DNA of 64,000 nucleotides from Polytrichum commune (taxonomy: Eukaryota; Streptophyta; Polytrichopsida; Polytrichales; Polytrichaceae), in contig OX485805.1 of NCBI GenBank assembly GCA_950295325.1, forward strand, positions 4,714,501 through 4,778,500, written 5' to 3'. Position numbers and translations under genes: made by a program. Under the pieces are notes generated by a model. It was given only the letters and a program-made list of their open reading frames with translations. It had not been told where the DNA came from and made no database searches. Shown here piece by piece: positions 1-14,478 of the stretch (its first letter is position 1; each line of letters begins with the position of its first letter).

Positions 1-1890
1 TTTGGTCTTTGCTTCCTTTGTCTTGCCATCGCGAGAGTGCTCCACATTCTCCATTAAGTTGTGCACGTGGTTTATTTTTAAAGAGAGGATGCAAGTGTTA
101 AAAAAAACACTATTCTCTATAGTCAATCTCAAATACATTTACTTGTGAAAGCCACACATAACACTAACTAGCATAATGTAACTAACTACTTGTCTATGAG
201 CTAATTAGGTAGGCTATCTACTAAGCTCCTTCATGAACCCATCTCTTTACTTTCTAATTACATAAACCTAGCTCCTTCATAAACCCAGCTCCTTCATAAA
301 CCCAGCTTCTTAGCTTCTAACTAAACAAACCCAGCTCCTTCATAAACCCAGGTCCTTCATAAACCCAGCTCTTTACTTTCTAACTAAACAAACCCAACTC
401 CTTCATAAACCCAGCTCCTTCATGAACCCACAACTTTGTAGTTGTAATCCCCAACTACCTCACTAATTATTCGAGCCCTTAACTAATCTTCCTACCTAAT
501 TTCCCTAATTCTACTAACAACCCCTTTCTAATCACACAATTCTTCTCTAATCCTAAAATCCTAAAATCCTAGAGAGGAGAGGGGGAGAGAGAATTTCCTA
601 ACTTCACTAAGACTAACTAATCCACACAAGTATATTTTTGCACTCATCACAACATCAAGTGCTCAACTCTTAAACATGGAACTTGCAACCACGTGTATTC
701 AAAACATGAACTTTAAGTACCACAAATTGGAATCATGAATTAACTTTAAAATCCTTCACGTCAACACTAATTCTACCAAGAGGTCAAGCCCTCTTCAAGG
801 CTAACAAGCCTTGGCTCTCAAACTAAAAACTAAGCACACACATGTGCTCCAATATGGCTTCCCACACCCACACTTATAACTCGTGGGGTGCCTTGGAGCA
901 CAAAGGAAAGAGAGGATGAGTGAGGGAAGAATGAGGGATTATATAGTAAGCTTGAGGGGGTGAGCACCCTCAAGGCTCACGATAAGCCCTTGAGATTTCC
1001 TCCTACTTAGTAGGCGCCAATCCTATCTTCTAAGTCTTCCTCCCTCAAATGATCAACAAGGATCCTAATTCGAACATTTAACTAGCCTTGGCTTTCTACC
1101 TACCACACTTTACCAAACTTGGGATGCTTCAACCCAAACTTAGCCTCCTTCGCTTTCCGCCGCCATAACTTTCTCCCCTTACTTTCCCAAATCGTCGCTC
1201 ACCACTTAATTCAAACCACGATGCTTAACTCGTGATTTGATTGGTGCTTTGAGAATTTGCTTATCCTCCACCTTGCATTCTTCCTTGGGCCTTCCCCATT
1301 AAGTGGCCATGATGAGGTGGTCCACTTGTGCGCTCCATGTGATCCTCCATTCATCCCAATTCGAATGCACTTGCCTCTTGAGTCACTTTGGTTGTCTCCA
1401 TCCATTTGTACTAGCCTACTCACTAACTACTCAATCCAAGTTCTCCTTACCTATCCTCATTCACTCAAATCCTTCCGAAGGTAAAAACACAATAACAACT
1501 CACATCCTAGCCTCTTACAACATGGTACTTCTAAGACTAACATTTCACTCTTTTTATATTTTTGTGAAGTAACATGCTACTTCAAAGTGCATCAACTAAC
1601 GTTTCAAGGGTCTAAGACTAAATGTGGGCACCCTTTTGGGCTCACACCCACTTACCCCATCCCCCTTAAATCCCTAAAACTCCCCTACCCTCCTGCTAAC
1701 CTTCTCCCCCCATATTCTCCATTAACATGCATACCCGCCTAAGTCGTCCCGCCGCCATCCACCCAACCTTGTAGCCACAATCCGGCCATGTCAATAACTA
1801 GCAAGGGAAGTCATCAACTACTAGAACCCATGTTGCCCATGCTGCTCTCCATGCCATTAATCGCGTTATTTGTCAACCCGGGTTGTGACA
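1..1890 (-). mobile_element. Probable LTR (or LTR plus internal edge) of an LTR retrotransposon, truncated by the window start
   Basis: Read on the minus strand, the segment begins at 1890 with TGTCACAACCCGGG, a typical start of plant Ty3/Gypsy-type LTRs. A TATATAA box lies at 939-945 with pyrimidine-rich sequence after it, as expected for an LTR promoter. Downstream of it (lower coordinates) there is a long non-coding stretch with a short tandem repeat at 228-430. The bases just outside, at 1891-1895, are TGTCA, a possible half of a 5-bp target duplication. The other end would lie outside the window, so I cannot confirm the partner duplication or a second LTR. No gag or pol reading frame is visible. 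The call rests on terminal sequence and promoter layout only. Confidence 0.4.
228..430. repeat. Short tandem repeat, about 17-bp unit
   Basis: About nine imperfect copies of a unit close to AGCTCCTTCATAAACCC. They are interrupted by a recurring longer spacer of the form TCTAACTAAACAAACCCA. The array lies inside the probable LTR and is non-coding. Confidence 0.7.
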
Positions 1891-2550
1891 TGTCATGTCA
1901 TTTTTGGAAATTTTTAAATATTTAGGATGTTTTAGGTGGAATGGTACGCAAAGGTGAAAACTATGGGATGATGGCAAGGCCACACCATCACCATGTTGTC
2001 CATTATATAGTAGATTTTTAAAGGGTTGCCCTTTGTCCAATTGATCAAAGCAACTATGGTGCACGATCCACGATTTGAAAAATGAAAACTCATGTCTTTA
2101 GGACTTAACTTATAGTGGGTTTTTAAGGGTTAATGTAAATAAGGAGATGAAGTAGACAAACTTGTAGATCAACCAATCACTATCTCAACAAGTCCTTGCT
2201 TTTCAATTCTAAGGCAGACATGCCTAGATCAAACAAAACAATAATCTAGACACTTATATTTGAGTGGCATGTGATTAGGTGTGGATCTAAAAGCTGGGCA
2301 CCAAAAATACATATGTCTAGAAGAGATTGGACTACATGCTAAAAAATATGTTAACCATTCTAGACTAAATAGGCAACATGATTGGGGGTACCTACATGAC
2401 CACTAACAAAACACGAGACTCTTCACTTTGATAACCAAGTAAGATATTCATACGAGCTCCAAGAATTATGAGGCAAATAGCTATGGGCAAGATTTGGATT
2501 TGCTAATGATCTTGCACTAATTGGGTGTTTCATATCCTAAGAGAAGTGAG
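1891..2550. other. Intergenic, no recognised feature
   Basis: AT-rich sequence with no open frame above background, no paired inverted repeats and no similarity that I recognise to the other repeats in the window. Confidence 0.5.
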
Positions 2551-5500
2551 TGCAAAAAGGAAAGCATTCATCCTTCCATCCTTCCTTACGGATACAATAC
2601 GCACTTCCAGTCTGACAGCAGACTCGATGGCAAGGGCTAAACATGGAAAATAATAATCTTGCAATGCTCGAAGCCAAACTTCAATCGATATGGCTGCGGG
2701 TAATTCAGTTTTAGTAAGAGCTCCTCTGACTTTAGGAGTTCAATCGGTTCTGTACAATGCATTCAGGATGTACGTTTCAATTGCAGCTTAGTACTTCGCA
2801 TTCAAGAATGCCATTGATTGCTTCACTCGACATGTGTGTTCAAGTTTGAAGCAGAACACAAGCTTAAACCGTGATCTAAGTCCAGCTTCTCGCCTTCTGA
2901 AACTATTGTGAATGAGGTGGAAAGGCTTTTAGAGGATTTACTAATGGAAGCTAGGATTCATGCCTTGTTTGGTCTGTGCTGTACATCCTATTTCACTCCA
3001 GTAGGTGAATTTGGGTATTCCTGTGTTCTCGCAGTGGCAGTTTTTTCCTCATTTGATTGCATTTAGGAAGGCAATTACAGAGTCTTCGAAGGATTCGTGC
3101 TTAAACGGAGAGGTGAGGTTAAGGTTAACCTTTTGCTTGAATCGGTAGTGGTATTTACATTGTGCCTCGACAAAGTGCATAGGACATGACTAATTAGTTT
3201 TCTCCACAATGGTAGGTTAGCCTCTGCCTTCTTGGGCGAGGGGGGATACTTATGCTTTGCAAATTCTTAAGAGACTTTCAGTCTTGAATGTGAAATGTAC
3301 TCGGTTGTAATTTGAGAGTAGTCGATGTGTGGTGTGCTGCCATTTCCAATGATGAGTTTTACATGACAATACTCTTCAAATTAACTGTTAATTCTTCTCG
3401 TCATGATTTGTAAGACAGTTAGGCAGGTCCTTAATGGCCGACCTAACCTAGCACGGCAAGATATGGCAAGACATTGACTAAACTCTCTCCTTAGGGTTAA
3501 GATTCACGTTCTACAATGGACGCTAGGCTTTGAGATTGCAAGTGTTGTTGTAGCAAGTGGTATGGTAGCAGTTGACAACACATTGCTGAACTGCAGCTTC
3601 AAATCCTGGAATTGGACCCCTGGAGGTACCTTCCTTGACCTACATCAGACTCTGGGTGTTTACCTTCTCACAGGTATTTCTACTATCACTTCTTCCGAAT
3701 CTTGAATTTAACATAAACTCAAAGTCCTTCTTCCCTCTTTCCCACCCTCCTGTCTTTGATCAGACAGGCAGAGTGGTTGGCTGAAGCAAGTTCTTTGCAT
3801 TGGAACCTTGTTTTTTCTATGTCACTTAGGGCTTTCCTTTGCATGGATTGTACAAGCAGATCCAGGGTAATGCAGGAAGCCACGATTTGCAGCTGGGCAC
3901 TGGACATTGATTTGTAAGTCACCATTTGGTCTCTCTTTTTGCCCTGAACCTTTCACTTGAGTGATAAAAGTCCCTGTAAGCTTAACTTCAAACAAACACT
4001 AAGTATATGATCTGGTAGGGACCAAAATCAAACTTCCAGGAAAAACCTCCAAAACAGGTTCTTAGTTTCTCAAACAATATCTGTCTCCCTCAAACTGAAT
4101 CATGGCGTTTAATGATTCCTCTAATGAGAGGATTTTGGAGTAGCAGTCAGCAAATGCTGGTGTTGGTGACCCGGCAGATCCATCTCAATGGCCAGAGGTT
4201 GAGGGTTCAGTAGAGTTACACCATGAAAATTTTCCTCATTCCATGTACATATCGTTTATTCTACTATAGAAAGGAACCCATCTCTTTTTTGGCTGTTGTC
4301 GTAATGCAACTGCATTTAAATCTTCTGGTGAGAAGAGAGTCATAATTTCTGTTTGTGAGCACATTTGTGATTCACTACTCATGTTATTTGGTAAGTTAGT
4401 TAATGGCTCAGAACCTGGATTCGATATGGAGCACGGAGCTCTGTTCTAGGGACTTCACAATGACTGTCAATCACTTTAGTCTCAAACTTCTAAAAGCGAT
4501 CAATCAATTTGGCTGGAAGTATAATATTGAGGCTCCTTACAGGCCATCATATATCAAGTCAACACACTACTTATTCAGGTGTAGAGAATGTATAGTTAGT
4601 GGCTTTACTTATATTAACGCCTAAAGAACTGGGGGTCTGTCTGTACAGGATAAGTTACATGATGATTTCTACAAACCCCCAACAAGTATTGAACTAATGT
4701 CTTGTTTGGTGTAGAATATTGAAGCCAAATCTAGCCCAACCTATTGAAAAGAGGAAGTGAAAATAGAGTCATATGTGACAACGGTGATTGGATATGCGTG
4801 GTATATATTTGAGTCTTGGTCATTTATTTGAGCTCATTGAATCTCCCTAGAATCCAGTTCACATACATGTATGCTTCGATTGGAATGATGTATATGATAA
4901 ATGGGATAATTTTAGATATGGTCACTTTTGCAACTTTTAGCTCAAAAACTTATTTGTCCATATGACACCTTTAGGCCTAGAATGATGCCCTAATCACACC
5001 AAACCGAAAGTGCATTATCTGTAGGTGAATTACTAGTCTCCCACAATGATTTTCATGGTGGGCCATCACCGTCCAACCTATATAATAGCGCTAGAGATGG
5101 TCATAACCTGCACCTTTGACGTCCACGTCTGGACGCACATTGGATGCATGAGGCCCACCACCAAAAACTTGTGGTTTGTCCACATGGCGTAGCTTTGTTG
5201 ACTTACAACTGTTTTTAGCTACTGGGAAGGTAGGGCATCCATGCTAGCATTTGTATATCACAACAAGAATGTTGAGCAAGCTGAGATGTTGGTGTGAACA
5301 ACTTGGCATCTGGCCATGGTGGCATTCCCAACTATTTCACATCCGGAAGTTGACGGAAAGTTGGTATGATCTGGGCATGAGCCTCTCAGAGATAGAGACC
5401 TTTGAAGGTTAGTGGTTATCTGAAGTAACAGATACACAAATGTATAGGCTTGCAGATTCTCTCATTATAGTTTTTCCTGATGGGAATTTTGGCTCTAGAA

Positions 5501-5665
5501 ATAACCCTCACAGTTTGCTCTACATATTGCATTTAACATGTTACTGTAGTGCAGCTTGCAACTCTACATGAAAATCTGAAAGCCACCAACAATGCTTGGC
5601 ATGGCATGGTTGATTCAAGGGGTGATAATCCCAACTGGGTGTACGATTGGCGCTTACAGGTGAGA
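2550..5665 (+). pseudogene. Exon-like open segments of an unidentified plus-strand gene or pseudogene
   Basis: Several stretches read like protein and are flanked by plausible splice sites. One lies near 2890-3050, with acidic and hydrophobic residues. One at about 3540-3673 includes the stretch TFLDLHQTLGVYLLTG and ends in CAG/GTATTT. One at about 3764-3913 starts with RQAEWLAEASSLHWN. One at about 4320-4440 includes KRVIISVCEHICDSLL. The cleanest, at 5555-5659, is exactly 35 codons between TAGTGCAG and CAG/GTGAGA and ends in DNPNWVYDWRLQ. I recognise no family. Splice phases between the segments do not join into one frame (the 3673 and 3764 junction fails), and stop codons interrupt others. 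It is either a gene whose small exons I have mis-set or a decaying pseudogene. Confidence 0.3.
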
Positions 5666-7298
5666 CTTCTGATTTACATTCAAATTCTTCTCTGGTTAGG
5701 CCTTCTCAAGTGCTAGCTGCCAGGAAACAGCGATATTGTTTCCAATTTGAAACATCTGTATTCACTATTAGGCATAAACTTACCTAGAACAAAGGCATCC
5801 TGGAATGTCTCAGAGCACATAAATAGTACAAGGGGTGTAGGTGAGTCGATTAGTTGATAGACATTTCCTAAATGTATGTATCTAATTCTACAGTCTTCAG
5901 CTTCTGTATGCACCTTGTGTTCATTATATATGTGCACCTGTGGCCAGGAACTGTCTATTGATTTCTGTAAAAAAATTTACGATGTAAGGTATTGTGGGTG
6001 TTATTCGGTTCATTTTCATGTTCTGAACTTATACCAATTAGATTTACACAATGAAGCTGGTGTTGCATTAGCAAGTCTATGATGAAGCTCCCTTACTTTA
6101 GTTATGGTTATTGGAAGTGCATGTTTGTTGAATCCTTGACTGAATATATAGGTCCTCCCAATTGTGTTCACTATTTGAGTCTGGTTTGAAGACGTAGTCC
6201 AGTCTTTATGGTGTTTGTCCTTTGAACCTCACCTAACCACACACAAAATCAAATATAGGTGTCCAATTAAGGAAAGTGTCCAAATAACACCGGCATATCT
6301 CAACTAATTCACTACAGAAAGGAACTGGAGATTCACTCCAAGTGATGGGATATGAACTCATACAAGTGAATAAAGAGAGATAGGGCAACTCTCGGAATCC
6401 CTCTGTTTCCTGGGATGCTGGTCCTTATCAATGTTCACGTATGTAAATGTACATTTTGATAGTGTTCCTACTCACATGTGTGTATGTTGGGGGTTTTCTT
6501 CAGGTATCAGATTTCTTTAGTATATAGATGCCTGCCTATTTGCCAGCACTACACAGCCAAGGACCCAACGGTTGAACAGACAGGAGCACAGGCTGAAAAT
6601 TGATCTCAATGAAGACCAAACCCCCTTGGCTAGCTGCATTCATGCTGACTTCCATTCCATTCTGATGTACTTCTATTTGTTAAATTTCCTGTAGTGATTT
6701 CATTAGACTCTGAAGTTCCAAACAGGTCCCGTTGCTTGAAAATTGCTGCTATAACCTACAATGTCCACTGCAAATGGACATACAAGCAGATGTCGACATA
6801 ACAACACCTTCGAACCAGTAACTTTATAAGCGGCATTAGTCAATCGACAGAAGGTGGGATGCAGGTGCAGGGTTTCACTAAAGCACGCTAAGAGTTCCAA
6901 AACGGAAAAGTTGTGGGACGTGGCTACATTCTAACCTTCATCATCAACATCATCAGTGTACAAGGGACTAACCACCTAGTCTGGATGCATCACAAGCTGC
7001 AGGAGTCTTCTCCACATATTTAGCACCGAATTTTAGAACCAACTCCAGGTCCCCAAATCGGAGATGGAATTGTATGTACATGGAAGACGTTATAAGGAAA
7101 CGACGACGACGAAGACTTTAGAGATTGGGTTGAGGGTTTTGTGCTCGGCCACTTGATCCTGTTTGCATGAAGTTGAACACCGTTTGAATTCTCTCAGTTT
7201 GTGTTGCCTTATTGGTTCCCTCGTGGTGAATGGGGTCGTCTTCAATCACCTGGGGATTTTTCGTTCATGGCAGTAATTTTGGATCAGTTCTCCACACT
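5666..7298. other. Intergenic, including the 3' flank of the potassium transporter
   Basis: No supported gene. The part next to 7298 should hold the 3' untranslated region of the minus-strand transporter, but I see no canonical AATAAA on that strand close to the stop codon. Confidence 0.5.
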
Positions 7299-10200
7299 TC
7301 AGATGTAATGCACCATGCCCACCTGCAAGAGGCGGGTGTGGGGGATGTTGAGCGTGTGCAGGCTGCTGCGGAAGTTGCGACGGATGAAGTTGTACAAGAC
7401 GTTGATGATGAACTTGCGGAAGAAGTTGGAGTCGTGGGATGCGCGCAGCTCGGTGTGCCCAAGGATGTACACGATGCCGTGGCGTCGCGACGAGTTCAAG
7501 TGGTTGACGGCGTCGTGCACCGAGTCGTCCACCATCTTGGCGGCCACCCTATCCAAGGCGGCCCCGCCTGTCACGAACGACGGGTTATGGTCGATCTCGC
7601 CACTCAGGGGGACTGAGTCGTCGACATGCAAGCCATTCGTGGCGTTGTTGTTGTTGTTCGCGCGCAGATTGCCGAGCGCCTCTGCGCGGATGAACTCAAT
7701 GATGGCCGCCATCAGGAGTTCCTCGAACTCCGCGCCGTCCTGCGGGTCCTTGTAGCCGTAGCGCACCGCGCATTTGTACATTGAGTGGGCTGGAGGGCCG
7801 ACGCGGCGCAGAAGGATGCGCTCCTCCTGCGATACGTGGGGCACCGGAAGACGCTTCACGGTGACAAACACGAGCGTCGAATGGGTGGCCGAGTTCTCAA
7901 TCAGGTGCTGAAAGATGGCCGGCACACCCTGCCATCCATCAACAATATCAACAGCATGTAAACTCTCAAGCAGAATTCAAGGTTTTGGACTTTCTCCAGG
8001 TGGTAATACGAGAGATTTCACCAATACAATTCAACCATCCATCAACAACATCAACAGCGTGTAAGCCCTCAAGCACAATTCAAGGTTTTGGACTTTCTCC
8101 ATGTGGTGATTCAAGAGATTTCGGCAACACATATCAACCATGCATCAGCAGCATGTTAACTCAAGCAGAATTCAAGGTTTTGGACTTTATCCAGATGGTG
8201 ATACGGGAGATTTCAGCAACACACCCCATCCACATCAACAAAATGTAAACTCTCAAGCAGAATGCGAGGTTTTGGACTTCCTCCAGGTGGGTGATTCAAG
8301 AGACCTCAGCAACACAATTCAACCATCTCCAGATATTCGATGAAAAAGTTCTTTGATTCTCTTGGTGGAGAAGGGTTGAAATCTTTCTCTGATGGCTGAT
8401 GAGTATGGGAAACTCTTAGCAGGCGGCAACATGATAATCGTCATATATACTCTCGGCATTTAAGGATTTGAACATTCTCCAGGTGGTGATTTAAGAGATC
8501 AGCAACACAGTTCAACCATATCCAGATAATATTTAACGAGAGATTTTTCTTGATTCACTTGATGGATTAAATGTTGTGACCTTTCTGTGAGGAGTGACCA
8601 TGAGTATGAGAAATCCTTAGCATCCTGGCCTTATTGGGTAGATCAACAGCCAAGAATTTTTGCACATACCTGATTGAGTTCTGTGTAGATGAGGCCAACA
8701 CCAGGGATGCGAGTGTCCAACTTGGGGCCAAGATTATTGAGCCAGTCGAGGGACAGCTTGTGGTTGACTTCATACTGATACGCCTCCTTGCGCCCGTAGT
8801 ACCATGTGCCCATGAGGGTGATGAAGCAGGCCACAAATACCAACGGCAGCCATCCGTATTGCGGCACTTTGTACAGCGTGGAGGAGAAATAGATGAGCTC
8901 CACTGACCCAAAACATACCAAGAAGCTGAGCGCCACCCACAGTCGGGTTCGCCACACCATGATCATGATGAGCGTCAGGAACACGGTTGTCACCGACATC
9001 ACTGCCACCACCGCGATTCCTGAGACATCACCATGGCAATGGCACTTGTCAAAACTTGACAGTAGAGAAAAAACTTGTTTTGCAAGAGTTTTGCAAAATA
9101 GACATTAATCATGTTGGTGGCTCCCTTAACATCAGCACTAGTACCCCTCTCCCATGCCAACTAGATCTAGCAAAAAGGAGAGAAATACAAGGTATTCACA
9201 TCGTGACAATAATGATATATTCCCTGACCGCATGGCTCAAGTGCAAACTTGTGATGATTGCAGTAGTGCAAAGGAGGAGTACTCTTGAAGAAGGCTGCTC
9301 TGTTATGTGTATAGACAACCACCTTCCATTCTCTACCATTTGAGTTTTGTGGAGATCAACCTACTTAAGAGTCACTTTCCCTATTTGCAATGGGCAGTTT
9401 ACCACATGCTGGGTCATGCTCACCCCCAAGTTGCGCTTCCTACATGGTTCATATGATTGTATGATCCAAGGGTGGCTTAAACCCAAGGCCTTAAACCAGA
9501 TCCCATAGGAACTTCAAGGTTAAGTTGCCTCAGGGCGGAATAGTACTGGGACGAGTAACCTTCCTAGCACTTGGTTTTCAATGCATCCTACCACCTATGG
9601 TCCACCCAATCATAATGGGAGTATCTGGGTGACCAAATGTTTTCAACCAACCATGTGGGAACCGAGGGGCTTGCCCATAGGGGATACAAGTGTGAGCCAG
9701 CTGGTCCACGCCCATTCCAGGTGTTTGCCTTCGAAAGGAGGCAGTAGTCTTTGGGGGGCTTCTAATTCTTGTAATGCCCGTTTCGGGATTACATATAGAC
9801 TTAGACCAACTTGAAAATGAAGCAACACCATAATTTGCACCAGTGGACATCAGAGTCATCTTTCTTTCTTTCTAAATAAACCAACGACCAAATATAGGAG
9901 ATTGTTTGTTCCTCCCCTTCTATTGACCCCTATTACAAACCCATTGCCTGACTTCATTGATGAACGAATGGGTTATATGTATGTGGGTGAATAGCGTACC
10001 ATAAGCATTGCCGATGTTGGTTGTGTTGCGGAGAACAAGAGTAACAATGATGCACAGAATCATGAGGATCCAGTTGATCTCGGGAATGTAGATCTGACCC
10101 TCGTACTTGCTAGACGTGTGGATGACTTTGCACCTTGGGAAGCATCCCAGCGCCATAGATTGGTCCACAATGGAGAACACGGCGGAGATCATAGCTTGGC

Positions 10201-13200
10201 TGGCAATCACTGCAGCTGCTGTTGCTACAACAAACATCGGCCAGTACACAGGAGCTGCATACATCACAACAGCAAACATTCATCTGGGAATGTCAACCAA
10301 CTGCCTTGGAGAACGTCATGAAGAGTAAGTATCTCCAAGTATTAACCACAAGAAATCTTGGCTTATAATTTGGTTTGCTTAGTAGGAGAGTTTGAGAGAG
10401 ATTGCTGACTTGGTATGGACTTGTAGAACGTGACAGACACGAGGTCGGGGTGTTTGATGATGAATGCTGCCTGCCCTATGTATGCTAGCAACAGGCAAGG
10501 GTATGCCAGAAACGTGAAGGAGAGCTGCAAAACCAATGGAGCAGATAACAATGAGTAACAGACTACTAAAGTCTTGGGATAACACAATTTTGGAAGCAGT
10601 GGTCATATGAATCAGAGAAGAGAATACAAGTTGGGGCATTGCAGTGTACAAACTCTGAGAACCAGTACCAACCTGAATGGATGAGACCGCAAAGTGACCA
10701 AGATCAGCAAACATTGCCTCCGTCCCTGCAATACACTCAAGGGAGCAACGCCTGTGTGAGATGTTTTGGAGAAAGGATCCAACGGAGTTCTCAAAATAGA
10801 CAGGATTTTTTCTATTTTCAAGCTGGTAGTGCGCAAAACACCTGATAGTCTTGCATTGACCTCAGAATCATAACACTGCTCAGCAAACACTGTTTGATGT
10901 CTTTCTATACTAGGTAAAGCCTCCTCTCTCCCTTTGCAACAAAATTCAGTCTGAAAATTATCAAGATTCAGTATCGCAACACTTATAATCTGGAACTTCA
11001 ACGCATCTACTTAGTTATGTTCATTATGTTATCATATTATCATTCCAGGGACTTGGAACAGGTGTACTTAGTTCGATTATGTTATTTGCATTCAGTAGAG
11101 TAATCCCTTCGACCAACTGGGAGGGTTTCAGGTTCTCAGTCACCAATTGGTGGTCAAAATGAAGATGTACCTGTAATGGCAAGCACAATGCCTCCGAGTG
11201 AGATCCAACCATTCATCTTGTTGTTCTTGAAGAAGAGATAGATGTAGTAGGGGTTGAAGGCTTTGAACACACTAGAGTCCCATTTGGCGATGTTGTACAC
11301 TCCGATCAAGGCAATGCAGATGAACCAGACGGAAATGCATGGGGCAAACGTGTAGCCCACCTTGTCTGTTCCAAATCGCTGGAAACAAAACAACAGGAAC
11401 AAAATGACAACGGATACCCATACCACCACGTCTGCAAGATCCACCATTTCCACTTTTGATCAGCTCGAATACAAGCCTGTGAGAATATGGACTAAACATG
11501 TTATCCCTTTACAGATTAAATGTGAAAGTACTCTTCGATTAGCAGACATGCCTCCCACATGTGTACCTACACTAGACAACTGATTTAATGTGGCACTGAA
11601 ATTGATGTGCCATGTTAATTAAAGTGTAGCCTCCATGACTTGTTCTGTAGGACTAAGTGCCACATGCCACCTTCTCTGGTTCCCACCCAGTGATTGCAAC
11701 ATCGAATATGTCAGTCAATGATGATGAATAGTCTAGACCACACTAAATCACATGTATATGTAGTTGGGATCAGCAGACTCACCTTGGGAAAGTGTTGGAG
11801 TGTTCACTTGGATTCCCGAGATGGCTGACAGCACTGAAGGCATCGACACCAATAAAGTAGTAATAGTCAATTGCTTAAGACTAGTACGCAAATATTCTTC
11901 AAAATTTTCAAGCAAGCTATTCAATGGGCGTTTTAAATGTGCGAAGTGACCAACCTGAGATGGAGGGGGTGAGGACACCGTCACCAATGACACAGCAAGT
12001 GCCAACAAGAGCAACAATGAGCAAGAGGTTCTGCATAAACCGGCTGCGCTCCAAAAAAGCTCTCACCGCCGCCGCTCGCCGGGCAGGCCGAGCTTTTTGG
12101 AGGTCAAGCTGGTATGCAGACAGACTTTGATCCTCTGGGCCCTGGTTTGTTGCCAGGCTGATCCTTGCATGCCGACATATCAATGAGTACAACGCAAATG
12201 TCCCACCTGCGTGCAATCACAGATCAGTGTTTTGTAGATCAGCACCTGTGTATAAGGTTAGTGGGCCTAAAACAGACACTTTTTCAATTAGCCCACTTCT
12301 CCAAGGATGTTCTTGATTAAAAATACACCTCAAATTCTCAGAACCCTTGGAATTTAGCTAACTTACTGTGTGGAAGATCCACATGAATAAGATGGTAATG
12401 AAATACCATTCAGTTCTTCACGCTACACTTGGAAGGCCGCAAAATTCAATTTTAAATTCCATGGTAGGGCCTTCTGATGAGTTTCAATGGCCCGCAAAAT
12501 TTCATCATCATGGTAACGCTTAGTATTAATATTATGAAGTTGAAAAGAAGTGCTACAGGCTTTGAATGGAAGCCCCAGTAAATGGCAGCAGTAACTGAAA
12601 CTGACCTAAGGGGATTAAGGGAATTATCACACACAAGCATACCTCTCATTCATCCAAACATAAAAGCCCTGAAGTAATGTGCAGCCTGGATATTGCTAAT
12701 TTTAGTTGATTTGACATCGAAATTCACTTTAAATTCCCGGTTTAGCCTATTCCAAGTCATTTGAGATGAATCGGCCAAAAACCTATAGGGGGTGGATTTT
12801 TTTATGTTGAATGGATGTGAGGTACGCTCCTATGTGAAAATACCCTCTCTCCATCCTAAGCTAGCAAAATTGCTTGTATTTTTCGACCTGCACGAATAAT
12901 GGTGTAACAACTGCCCCGCTGTTTGTCTCCAACATGGACTCACTGTAATTGAGGTCTTCGTGAAGATGTTTGCTCACCTTGTCCTTCGTCGTTGGCTTTG
13001 AGAACAATGAAGCAGTACTTGATGAGGGGGATGAGCGTGATAGTGTAGATGATGAGCGACAGGGTCCCCAAGATGTCATCTTCGAGGGCGTTGATGGTGT
13101 TTCCTGACGAATCCGTCTGGTTCAAAACAAAGGTGCTGGCATACACGTAGAGCGGTGATGTCCCCACATCACCATACACAACCCCAATGCTTTGAAACGC

Positions 13201-14446
13201 AAGCAGCAGGATCTTTCTTGTCGACAGTTTCTGCATCAAACCCACAATGTCGAGTCCAACACTGTCAGCAACTACAAATCCCACGGAAACCGAGGCTTGC
13301 GCGGTCTGCCCCCAATTAAATATGCGAGTCGAAATATCAACATGGTGAGATGTCGACATATTTTTCCTCGTACAACAAAGCAATTGTCCTCACTGACTTG
13401 CATCGTTTTATTTGCTTCTGCCCACATTCTTCCTCTGTTCAAAAGAGTTATCCTTTGATGCAATGAGACTTTTCGTCGTGAGGTGGTCTCTATTTATTTC
13501 CATTGTTTTTTATTTGATACAATATCATGGCGGCTGTGTATATTTCGGTATTGGTTTTTAAAATGCTTGCTCCAGTTTCTGAAAGGATCCGCTGTTATAA
13601 GTTCTGCAATTTCTGCAGAAAACGACTTCATCGAATTGATGGCGCTATGAATGTCAGTGAAGGTCTGGTAAAGGGCTTTTGATCCTTCACCGCTACGAAA
13701 TCTTAATACACACAACGTCTATACGGCCATCAGGTTGATAAACAAAAATTGATGTGGTTCAGTTGAATACATTGCATCTGAAAGACATACTTTTGCCCCA
13801 TCGAAATCAGAACTACCCCTTCACCAACAGTTTCACGAAAGTTTTCCCCATACTGATCAACTCTCAAATCCCTTCGGTACAGAAAAACGACTATGTGCTC
13901 CAACTACCGGAGGAGAGCTTCGAAATATAGAACAGCGAAATTTTCTCAAATCAAAACTGTGTTTCCAATTGAGCAGACGTCATATTCCAATCAAAACGAT
14001 CACCTTACGCAATATAGCCTAAGTTAAGCCCTCTCAAGCTTGACCCAAGGGTGTACATTCCCCCAGAGCTTGCGGACCCTCACACTCATTAACTATTAAA
14101 ACCCTTCACCGCGTAGATTTTCTACATGCTCCAACTACCGGAGGAGAGCATCGAAATATAGAACCAAGGAATTTCCTCAAATCAGATCAAGTCATATTCC
14201 AACTACAAACAAACCTCCCTGGGTATCTAACTGCTTTTGGACTGTAACAATCTGATGCCGGATCACCTCCATTATATACTTCCTGATCAAGACACTCAAG
14301 CCAGGAAGAATGAGGGACGAATTCTTCAGGCTAGCTTCGGTATCCTTTTATCATGTTACACGACCTTCTAAGCACTCTCAAGTTGGACGCTTGAAGGGCG
14401 TGCATTTTCACCTGGAGTTGAGTTGCTCTGAATCCACCAAAAGCTC

Positions 14447-14478
<32 letters not shown>

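Noticed and set aside
7230-7755. Plus-strand frames of 128 and 146 codons
   Set aside because: They lie opposite the last exon of the potassium transporter, whose frame and motifs are certain.
7937-8530. Regularly spaced repeats that could suggest a CRISPR array
   Set aside because: Units are about 100 bp with no unique spacers, and they sit in a plant intron.
9390-9795. Possible solo LTR in transporter intron 8 starting TGTAATCCCG on the minus strand
   Set aside because: No matching 5-bp flanks or CA end could be found; only the small palindrome is certain.
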